A stretch of DNA of 64,000 bases from Rhodococcus rhodnii (GTDB taxonomy: Bacteria > Actinomycetota > Actinomycetes > Mycobacteriales > Pseudonocardiaceae). The position numbers and the translations under genes are program-made. Below the pieces are notes generated by a model. That model was not told where the DNA came from and made no database searches. It saw nothing but the letters and a program-made list of their open reading frames with translations. This document shows, piece by piece, positions 9,048-15,602 of this stretch (position 1 is its first letter; each line of letters begins with the position of its first letter). Location of the stretch: NCBI GenBank assembly GCA_000720375.1, contig JOAA01000013.1, positions 124,001 to 188,000 of the forward strand. Direction: 5' to 3'.

Positions 9048-9998
9048 ATGACCAGGGGGAAACGCGCCCTGTTCGAGATGGATCCGGACGGGCCGTGCGA
9101 GCCGGTCGCCATCGCGTCCTTGCACCCGGCGGATTCGCCGCGGCTGCAGGCCGAGGATCCCAGGCACGTCCGGGCACTGGCCGAGTCCGAAACGCCCTTG
9201 CCGCCGATCGTGGTGCACCGGCCGAGCATGCGGATCGTGGATGGCATGCACCGCGTCAAGGCCGCACGGCTGCTGGGCAGGGAAACGATCGAAGCGCGGT
9301 TTGTCGAGGGAACCGACGAGGATGTGTTTCTGCTTGCCGTACGGCTCAATGTGGCGCATGGGCTGCCACTTTCGCTGTACGACAGGCGTGCCGCGGCGGC
9401 GCGGATCCTGATCTCGCATCCGCAGTGGTCGGACCGGGCGATCGCGGCGGCGACCGGGCTTGCCGCCAAGACAGTCTCCGGCATCCGGCGGGACTCCGCC
9501 GCGGACGTCACGTCGTTGCGTGTCCGGATCGGCCGGGACGGCAAACGCCGTCCGCTCAGCAGCGTCGAAGGTCGCAAGGCCGCGGGTGAACTGGTCAAAG
9601 CCAATCCGCGAACACCGTTGCGGCAGATCGCCAAACAGGCGGGCATTTCGCTGGGAACGGCGGCGGATGTCCGTGACCGGGTGTTGCGTGGCGAGGATCC
9701 CGTGCCGCAGTCGGCGAAAGACCGCGGCGGGGAACCGACCGAGCTGATCCCGCAACGGGTGATCACGATGGTGATGGAGGTCCTGCTGGTCGATCCATCA
9801 CTGCGCTACACCGACTCCGGCCGGGCGTTGCTGCGATGGTTGGGCAGCCACGTGATCGGCGGCGAGGAGTGGCAGGCATTGGTGGCCGAGACACAAGAGC
9901 ATGGTGTGAGCTCAGTGGCGGATATCGCGCGCAAGTGCAGTGATTCGTGGCGAGAATTCGCCGAGCGGGTGGAAGGGCAGCATCGGGCTCCTGCGTGA
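9048..9998 (+). CDS. StrR-like pathway-specific transcriptional activator (ParB-type N-domain plus HTH)
   Basis: A 316-residue protein with the architecture of StrR, the streptomycin-cluster activator, and of related glycopeptide-cluster regulators. The N-terminal ParB/sulfiredoxin-like domain (about 17-102) contains LPPIVVHRPSMRIVDGMHRV (51-70). The central helix-turn-helix lies around 128-148 (SDRAIAAATGLAAKTVSGIRR), with a second HTH-like stretch near 180-210. It is not a chromosome-partition ParB: the ATPase partner and a classic ParB box III are absent. A TTG at 9042 with GAGGGGAG five bases before it is an alternative start two codons earlier. It faces the MFS/GNAT/decarboxylase operon across a shared hairpin. 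Members of this family activate biosynthetic operons, so it probably controls the neighbouring operon (inference). Confidence 0.85.
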   Translation: MTRGKRALFEMDPDGPCEPVAIASLHPADSPRLQAEDPRHVRALAESETPLPPIVVHRPSMRIVDGMHRVKAARLLGRETIEARFVEGTDEDVFLLAVRLNVAHGLPLSLYDRRAAAARILISHPQWSDRAIAAATGLAAKTVSGIRRDSAADVTSLRVRIGRDGKRRPLSSVEGRKAAGELVKANPRTPLRQIAKQAGISLGTAADVRDRVLRGEDPVPQSAKDRGGEPTELIPQRVITMVMEVLLVDPSLRYTDSGRALLRWLGSHVIGGEEWQALVAETQEHGVSSVADIARKCSDSWREFAERVEGQHRAPA

Positions 9999-10004
9999 TG
10001 GGGT

Positions 10005-10028
10005 GGCGGCGGGGAACAACCCGCCGCC
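10005..10028. terminator. bidirectional terminator-like hairpin
   Basis: A nine-bp perfect GC stem, GGCGGCGGG / CCCGCCGCC, with a six-base loop sits exactly between the convergent stops of the StrR-like gene (9998) and the MFS gene (10036). There is no U-tract, which is usual for actinomycete terminators. Confidence 0.55.
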
Positions 10029-10035
10029 CTCACAC

Positions 10036-11190
10036 TCAAGCCAGGACCTTCTCCTCGCTGCGTGCGTGCCACCGAATCTGCGCCACGCACGCGGTGACGA
10101 GCAACGCGGACAACGCCACGGCTGCCATACCCCACACCAAAGTGGTGGCGTCGGTGATGAAGCCGATCACGGGCGGCCCAGCAAGCAAACCCGTCGTTCC
10201 CATGGTCGCCACGAGAGTGAGCGCGTTCGGGCCTTCCTTGGCCGCGGCCACATAAAGGCACGGTGTCACCGCCGCCATACCCAGGCCGACGCACGCAAAC
10301 CCGATCAACGCCGGCACCAGACCACCGAGCAGCAAAGCGACGGCCAAACCGGCCGCTGCCAGCGTCGCTCCCATGATCACAATGCGCCGGTCGCCCCACC
10401 GCGCACGCCAGCCGTCGGCGAACAGCCTGGCGAGCACCATCATGGCCGACACCACGGCGATACCCATCGGCGCCAGTTCCGCTGGGGCGGCCGCGACCTC
10501 CTTGAGATACAACGCCGACCAGTCGTTCATGGCGCCCTCGGTGATCGTGCCGAACACCATGGCCAGCCCCAACCACGCGGTCACCCGCGACGGCAACGTC
10601 AGCTTGCCGCGCTTCTTCTCCTCGGCGGGCAGGTCCTCCAGGAGCAACCTCGGCCACGCGAACACGGCCAACGCCAGCAGGATCACGGCGGCGACACCGA
10701 AATGCACGGAAAGCGACTCGGTCGCGGTGGTGATCGCCGAGGCCAGCAGCGCGGCGACGAACGTGCCACCGCTGAACACGGCGTGCAGCTTCGCCATCGT
10801 GTTGCGCTCGAATTTCACCTCGAGCGCAGCGCCTTGCGCGTTCATCGCCACGTTGAGGCACGCCACGAGCACACCGTCGGCGAGCATGACCACCAGGGCG
10901 ACCGGATAGTTCGGCGCCGCTGCGATTCCCGCCAGGACCACGATGAGTCCCACGCATGAAATGCTTGCCAGCCGTCGTGATCCCAGTCGTTTCATCAGGA
11001 TTGACACCAGCGGGAACGCCGCCGCCGCGCCCACTCCCGTTGCCAGCAACAGGACACCGACCTCAGCCGGTGTGAGCTCGAGCGATGTCTTGATCAACGG
11101 GATCCGCGCGGCCCAGGTCGCGTACTGGAAGCCGAGGGAACAGAACAGTGCCGCGATGGCCAACTGGGCACGGCGGAACTCGTTGCGCAT
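10036..11190 (-). CDS. MFS transporter, probable small-molecule exporter
   Basis: A 384-residue membrane protein of the major facilitator superfamily with about twelve hydrophobic segments. The first follows a short cytosolic MRNEFRRAQ start, and a basic loop after TM2 (MKRLGSRR) corresponds to MFS motif A. ATG at 11188-11190 is preceded on its strand by AGGAAGG at good spacing; the upstream open frame overlaps the GNAT gene. It is the last gene of the five-gene operon that starts with the PhyH oxygenase, only 10 bp after the acetyltransferase. In a biosynthetic context the natural reading is export of, or self-resistance to, the product. Uptake cannot be excluded. Confidence 0.85.
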   Translation of the reverse strand: MRNEFRRAQLAIAALFCSLGFQYATWAARIPLIKTSLELTPAEVGVLLLATGVGAAAAFPLVSILMKRLGSRRLASISCVGLIVVLAGIAAAPNYPVALVVMLADGVLVACLNVAMNAQGAALEVKFERNTMAKLHAVFSGGTFVAALLASAITTATESLSVHFGVAAVILLALAVFAWPRLLLEDLPAEEKKRGKLTLPSRVTAWLGLAMVFGTITEGAMNDWSALYLKEVAAAPAELAPMGIAVVSAMMVLARLFADGWRARWGDRRIVIMGATLAAAGLAVALLLGGLVPALIGFACVGLGMAAVTPCLYVAAAKEGPNALTLVATMGTTGLLAGPPVIGFITDATTLVWGMAAVALSALLVTACVAQIRWHARSEEKVLA

Positions 11191-11200
11191 AGATGCCTTC

Positions 11201-11698
11201 CTAGGTGGCCATGGACATGTAGACGGCTTTCTCGCCGTAGCTGGCGGGTGGCGCGATGTCCGGGTTTGGCTGGAAACCGTTGGCGGACCAGAACGTTGCA
11301 CTGCCCGCAACAGCTACCAACGAGATCCGGTCGTAGTCCCGGGACCGGGCCGTCGCGATGAGATGCTCCAGCAGGCGCCTCGCCAGGCCGCTGCCCCGGA
11401 AGGCAGCGGCGATGGCGAGATCGTGCAGGTGCAGGTTGCGGGACGTGCAACCGGCGCCTTCCGGCTCGGTCAGATCCGGGTACTGCCCCTCCGGATAGGG
11501 CATCGCCAGCACGTAGCCAGCGATCTGGTGACCTGCCGTGAGAACGAAGCACGTCTCCGGTGACGCGCTCGCCCGTGATTCCAGTACTTCCCGGCCTTCG
11601 GACAGACCTTTTGGTCCGTACACACGGTGTTCCAGCTCAGCGATACCGGTCCAATCGTCCGTCATGATGGGCCGGATGCATATCGTTTCAACAAGCAT
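11201..11698 (-). CDS. GNAT-family N-acetyltransferase
   Basis: A 165-residue GCN5-related acetyltransferase using acetyl-CoA. The N-terminal strand ICIRPIMTDDW (8-18), the acetyl-CoA pyrophosphate loop RGSGLA (101-106, within LAIAAAFRGSGLARRLLEHL) and the C-terminal FWSANGF (136-142) are all present. ATG at 11696-11698 overlaps the end of the upstream decarboxylase gene by 11 bp; Met at 11665 is a later alternative. The stop is 10 bp before the MFS start. In this operon it could acetylate the amine formed by the decarboxylase, either as a tailoring step or as self-protection. Its substrate is not visible in the sequence. Confidence 0.85.
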   Translation of the reverse strand: MLVETICIRPIMTDDWTGIAELEHRVYGPKGLSEGREVLESRASASPETCFVLTAGHQIAGYVLAMPYPEGQYPDLTEPEGAGCTSRNLHLHDLAIAAAFRGSGLARRLLEHLIATARSRDYDRISLVAVAGSATFWSANGFQPNPDIAPPASYGEKAVYMSMAT

Positions 11699-12887
11699 CG
11701 AGGTGTGCCATTTGCTCACTGGGCAACAACGAGACCGGCAGCGGCGCGAACCCGTTGAACCCTTGCGTGGTGTAGCTCGTCGAGTACGCGCCACACGACA
11801 GGATCCACACTGGATCGCCCGACGCGACCGCGACCGGAACCTGCACGAGGTTGTGTTCGTGCCCGAAGGTGTCGTCGCTGTCGCACGTCGGGCCCGCCAC
11901 GACAGCCGGAACGTACTCGCCGTCCGGGTGCGTCGGGAACACCAACCGGTACTGCAGCTGATCGATCTCGTAGAGCCCGTTGAACTTGCCGCAGCTCAGA
12001 TACAGCCAGTGCTCACGGTCACCGGTCAGCTGCCGCCGTGACGACAGCCGCGAGACGTGCGCCCGGATCGCACCATGGTCGGCGACGAGGTGACGTCCTG
12101 GCTCCATGATGAAATCCAACGCAATGCCCGCCACCTCGCGCAGCCTGCACATCCCGGTACGGATGGTCGCGAGGATCTCGTCCATCGGCGGGTTGAGCGC
12201 GTGGCCCGCCCGGTCGCGGTAGCCCATCGCAGGCAGACCGCCGCCCAGATTGATGTGATCAATCCGAATGCCCGCGCGGGACAACGCGATCAGCACTCCG
12301 GTCAGCCGGTTGAAGGCGTCCTGCCACGCCGCGGCCGTCATCTGCTGTGAGCCGACGTGCACCGAAAGTCCCGACGGCGTCAGCCCTTTCGCCTTGGCCG
12401 CCGCCAGCACGCGGACCGCGTCCGCGCCAGAGCAGCCCGCCTTGCGGCTCAGGCCCCACACAGCTCCGGCGCCCGTGGTCGCCAGCCGGCAGAACACGCG
12501 GGATCCCGGTGCGTAGGCCGCGATCGCCGTGACGTCCGCGATGCTGTCGGTGGCGAAGTCGCGGATGCCCAGCTGGTACGCGTCGACGATGTTCCGGTCG
12601 GATTTGACGGTGTTGCCGTAGTGCACCAGTTCGGCGGGCACACCGGTGCCCAATGCCTGGATGATCTCGTTGGGACTCGCCGCGTCGAACCCGGCGCCCC
12701 GGCGGGCCAGGCTCGCCAGCACCTCGTCCACCGGGCAGGCTTTCATCGCGAACCGGATGGCGATCCCGGGCAACTCGCTGACCAGCGAGTCGTAGGCGCG
12801 CTCGATTCCGGCGAGGTCGAAAACGATCTGGTCTTCCGACGCGGCCGCAAGCGCGGTCCGCATCCTGGTGTTGACAGGCGAATTCAT
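11688..12887 (-). CDS. PLP-dependent (fold III) ornithine/diaminopimelate/arginine-decarboxylase-like enzyme
   Basis: A 399-residue alanine-racemase-fold decarboxylase. The PLP Schiff-base lysine is Lys49 in RFAMKACP. Other landmarks are the HVGSQ loop (177-181), glycine-rich phosphate-binding NLGGGLP (213-219), EPGRH (262-266), the catalytic Cys335-Asp336 pair in AGPTCDSDD that belongs to the partner active site in eukaryotic-type ODC, and the C-terminal CGAYSTSY (365-372). Family members remove the alpha-carboxyl of ornithine, lysine, arginine or meso-diaminopimelate. The lack of a lysA-type context and the position between DUF6271 and GNAT genes argue for a dedicated biosynthetic role making a di- or polyamine-like unit (inference). 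ATG at 12887 leaves a 13-bp gap after the DUF6271 stop; an earlier in-frame start at 12920 would overlap it. Confidence 0.85.
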   Translation of the reverse strand: MNSPVNTRMRTALAAASEDQIVFDLAGIERAYDSLVSELPGIAIRFAMKACPVDEVLASLARRGAGFDAASPNEIIQALGTGVPAELVHYGNTVKSDRNIVDAYQLGIRDFATDSIADVTAIAAYAPGSRVFCRLATTGAGAVWGLSRKAGCSGADAVRVLAAAKAKGLTPSGLSVHVGSQQMTAAAWQDAFNRLTGVLIALSRAGIRIDHINLGGGLPAMGYRDRAGHALNPPMDEILATIRTGMCRLREVAGIALDFIMEPGRHLVADHGAIRAHVSRLSSRRQLTGDREHWLYLSCGKFNGLYEIDQLQYRLVFPTHPDGEYVPAVVAGPTCDSDDTFGHEHNLVQVPVAVASGDPVWILSCGAYSTSYTTQGFNGFAPLPVSLLPSEQMAHLDAC

Positions 12888-12900
12888 CGGTCCGCTTCTG

Positions 12901-14211
12901 CTATCGCCACGCCTGGGCAAGGTCGGTGGACTTGCTCGCCCGCACCAACGGCTGCCACACGTCGGTCAGCAGAGCGAAGTCCTCGATGTCCTGCTGCGCG
13001 TCGGCGAGCAGCCGGTCCCGCTGGGGTACAAGGGTTTCGGCGAAGGCGGCGTAACGCCCGCCGAGCTTGCGGTAGGCACGCTCGAGGTTGTCGAGCCGTG
13101 CGGTGTTCTCGTCTTTGGCCAGTGAGGTGCTTTGCCTGGCCAGATCGGCGACCATCGACGCGTTGACGTCGTGCCGCTCGTCGAGCAGCGACTTGCCTGC
13201 CTCGGCCATCCGCTGGTAGATGAAGTGGAAGTACAGCATCGAGAGGAAGAACTTCGTCAGCCGCAGCTGGTAGGCCGCGAACCCGGCGTCGGTTTTGCGT
13301 TCACCGGTGTGGAAGTTCACGATGTGCCGGTTGTGCAGCACACCCGGCAGGCGCGAATCGTGGATCAGGTGGAAGTGGAAGTAGTCGCTGCCAATGGTTT
13401 CGGTGGCCGGCGGCAACGGAACCTGTTCGTGCACCCGGTGGAAGCCGATGTTGCTCATGTCGATGCGCATCGGATCGACGATCGTGAGCACGGAGTGGTC
13501 TTCGGTGAACGGTGTGGTGCCCGCTCCGGTGAAGGATTCCTCGACCAGTTCGCGCTTCTCGGCTTCCGTCGCGCCGCCGTGTGCCCACAGGCTGACGATG
13601 TCGTGGTACACGTCCGGGTGCCGGTCGCGGACCTCGGCGATGTCGACCGACATGTCGCCGATGAACGAGGCACCGACCAGGACGACCGGCTTGTCTTCGT
13701 GCTCCGGGTCGAGCGACACCTCGGACACGCCGGCTTTGGCGTCCGCAGCGCGCTTGCCGATCGACGTGAGTTCGTGGTGGATCGGGAAGACCTTCTCGCC
13801 GTCGACGACCTGGTAGTCCAAGTCAGAGTCCCTGCGGTGCACGGAATCGCAGCCGAGCGCACCGGCGATCAGGAACGCCCGGTTGGTGCAGGCGCCGTAG
13901 GAAACCGCGGCGGGGAGCATGAGATCGAGCACCAGGTCAGGCTTGGCCAGGTCGGCCAGCTCGATGGCCTGCTGCAGGAAGACCCGCTGCTGCGCCTCAT
14001 CCAGGTGCAGCGGCACGACACGCGACGTCCGGGGGAGTGCTGTGAGAACCTCGGCGTGCTCGGCGAAGTGCTGCTCGCTGGCGGAATCCAGGACCAGCAG
14101 GAACACCTCGACGTCGAAGTGCTTCGCCGCGTACGCGGCCTCCTCGGCCACCTGCGCCAGCGTGGCCGAGCAAGCCCGGTTCGTCGGCAGCGTCAGGCAG
14201 ATCCGGCGCAT
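12901..14211 (-). CDS. DUF6271 family protein, glycosyltransferase (GT-A)-like N-terminal half
   Basis: A 436-residue cytosolic protein that I match to the uncharacterised actinobacterial family DUF6271. Its first 150 residues read like a GT-A fold: an N-terminal strand ending LTLPTNR (6-12), a second strand VEVFLLVLDSA (35-44), a helix-strand pattern SYGACTNRAFLIAGALG (104-120) like the nucleotide-sugar-binding region of GT2 enzymes, then RRDSDLDYQ (126-134), where an acidic DxD-like triad should sit. The C-terminal half is helical and unfamiliar. Sugar or nucleotidyl transfer is therefore inferred from motif resemblance, not known for the family. ATG at 14211, with GGAG eight bases ahead, overlaps the upstream oxygenase gene by 19 bp, implying translational coupling. 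Confidence 0.7.
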   Translation of the reverse strand: MRRICLTLPTNRACSATLAQVAEEAAYAAKHFDVEVFLLVLDSASEQHFAEHAEVLTALPRTSRVVPLHLDEAQQRVFLQQAIELADLAKPDLVLDLMLPAAVSYGACTNRAFLIAGALGCDSVHRRDSDLDYQVVDGEKVFPIHHELTSIGKRAADAKAGVSEVSLDPEHEDKPVVLVGASFIGDMSVDIAEVRDRHPDVYHDIVSLWAHGGATEAEKRELVEESFTGAGTTPFTEDHSVLTIVDPMRIDMSNIGFHRVHEQVPLPPATETIGSDYFHFHLIHDSRLPGVLHNRHIVNFHTGERKTDAGFAAYQLRLTKFFLSMLYFHFIYQRMAEAGKSLLDERHDVNASMVADLARQSTSLAKDENTARLDNLERAYRKLGGRYAAFAETLVPQRDRLLADAQQDIEDFALLTDVWQPLVRASKSTDLAQAWR

Positions 14212-15248
14212 GCCGCGTCTCCGATCGCCGCACCGGCCTTGTCCTGCCACGAGTCGAGGCCCAGCAGCCTGCGGCCGAGACCGGTCAGCTCGGCCGCCGG
14301 ATAGCGCAGCGACTCGTGCCTGATCGGGTCACCGACCAAGGTCTTGTTCCACTCCGGCGTGCTGAGCGTGCGCCACGAGTTGACCCGGGACTGCACGAGT
14401 GCCTCGTGGGATTCCAGCGCGGGCATCATCGACAGGTACTGAACCGACCGGACGCCGTCGCGTGACAGGTTCGGCGCTACCCCATGCGCGACCATGCCGT
14501 TCCAGATCAGCAGGTCACCGGCTTTGAGCTGCGGCCGGATGACCGGGAACTCGGTGCGGTCGATGGCAGGCCGGATCGGGTCGCGGTCGGCGGGCTGCGC
14601 GACCTTCCAGCTGTCGAACTGCCGGAACAGCTCGGGACAGCACTGGAAGCCGCCCTCGTCCGGCGTCGTGTCGGTCAGTGCGATGATGCCCTGGACCCGT
14701 TGCGGCAGAACGCTGAGCGTGCTGTCGACGTCCCAGTGCAGGTCGATGTCGAACCCTTTTTCGGTTGCCGGGATGAGTGCCCGGTCGCGGTTCTTGACGT
14801 TCGGCGGGTTGAGGTTGAGCCGGTCCAGCGTGACCCACAGCTCCTCGCAGTCCCACACGTCGACGAACGCGTCGTACACCCGTTGCGCCTGGCGGCTGTC
14901 CCAGATCAGCTGGTGCTGGTACGCCTCCACGAACCCGTAGATGTAGAGATCCCGCTCCAGGTCATCGCGGAACTCGCGCTCCGGGTACCAGGTCTCGGGC
15001 CGATCGGGGTCAAGCCCCTGGAACTCCCACGCGAAGTCCAGCAGCTGCTTGGCATGCGGGATGGCCTGTTCGACAACGACGTAGCCGTAGGTCTGCCACT
15101 GCGCGAAGTCCTCTTCGGACAGCACACGCAACGGCCTGGTCTTTTGCAGATCACGCAACGGCGTTCTGGCGAGATATGTGTCGGCATCCGAGCTGAAATA
15201 CGGGATATCCGACGCGGCGCGGTAAAGATAGCTGTCATGGTGTGACAT
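14193..15248 (-). CDS. phytanoyl-CoA-dioxygenase (PhyH)-family Fe(II)/2-oxoglutarate oxygenase
   Basis: A 351-residue mononuclear iron oxygenase. The facial triad is His171-x-Asp173 (DLHWDVDST) and distal His255 (GMVAHGVAPN). Arg267 (DGVRSVQY), about a dozen residues later, is placed to bind the 2-oxoglutarate carboxylate. PhyH-family enzymes in secondary metabolism hydroxylate, halogenate or desaturate amino acids, nucleosides and terpenoids. The Asp of the HxD motif is intact, so hydroxylation is likelier than halogenation. ATG at 15248 follows GGAAAC; a Met at 15266 is possible. This is the first gene of the five-gene operon running to the MFS exporter and is divergent from the SARP regulator. 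Confidence 0.87.
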   Translation of the reverse strand: MSHHDSYLYRAASDIPYFSSDADTYLARTPLRDLQKTRPLRVLSEEDFAQWQTYGYVVVEQAIPHAKQLLDFAWEFQGLDPDRPETWYPEREFRDDLERDLYIYGFVEAYQHQLIWDSRQAQRVYDAFVDVWDCEELWVTLDRLNLNPPNVKNRDRALIPATEKGFDIDLHWDVDSTLSVLPQRVQGIIALTDTTPDEGGFQCCPELFRQFDSWKVAQPADRDPIRPAIDRTEFPVIRPQLKAGDLLIWNGMVAHGVAPNLSRDGVRSVQYLSMMPALESHEALVQSRVNSWRTLSTPEWNKTLVGDPIRHESLRYPAAELTGLGRRLLGLDSWQDKAGAAIGDAACAGSA

Positions 15249-15602
15249 GTCATCGTTTCCAAGCATGGTGAATCGCCGGCACGTCAGACAGATTGGCGGC
15301 TGGCGGCGGACAGCGTTGGACCTCATTGCGAGGCTACTGCTTTCGGTATTTCGCCAACGAGTGGCGATGCGAACCATCGTACTTGTGCCGCTGGCCGCGT
15401 CAAGATCAACCGTCTGTAGTCGTACAACCGCCTAAGTTCCGCAGTTATACATCGACATATTCCGCCTATACACGAAGTCCGGATTCCCTGCCTTTTCGGG
15501 CCTTTCTGTTCAACTGTGTTATCCGCAGCTGAACGACTATTCCCGATTTGCCAGACCGACCTCGTGGCGCGTGGTGGCGGCGATCATGGGACCCTGGCCG
15601 TC
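15249..15602. other. 354-bp divergent promoter region between the PhyH oxygenase and SARP genes
   Basis: No gene is evident. The part at 15430-15500 is clearly AT-richer than its surroundings and contains the direct repeats described separately. It probably holds the promoters for the five-gene operon (minus) and the SARP gene (plus). Confidence 0.5.
15437..15471. promoter_or_regulatory. direct repeats, candidate SARP binding site
   Basis: TTCCGC-AGTT-ATAC (15437-15450) is repeated as TTCCGC-CT-ATAC (15460-15471), 23 bp start to start, or about two helical turns. SARP proteins of the AfsR/DnrI type bind tandem heptamers at about 11- or 22-bp spacing. A further CCGCAG occurs at 15521-15526. 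Assignment to the adjacent SARP is inference. Confidence 0.35.

Noticed and set aside
9048..9998. Chromosome-partition ParB
   Set aside because: The layout follows StrR (VHRPSMRIVDGMHR with a downstream HTH). There is no parA, and it neighbours biosynthetic genes.
13132..14304. 390-codon plus-strand open frame opposite the DUF6271 gene
   Set aside because: Antisense shadow with no family content and biased composition. The minus-strand protein has recognisable family motifs and coupled starts.
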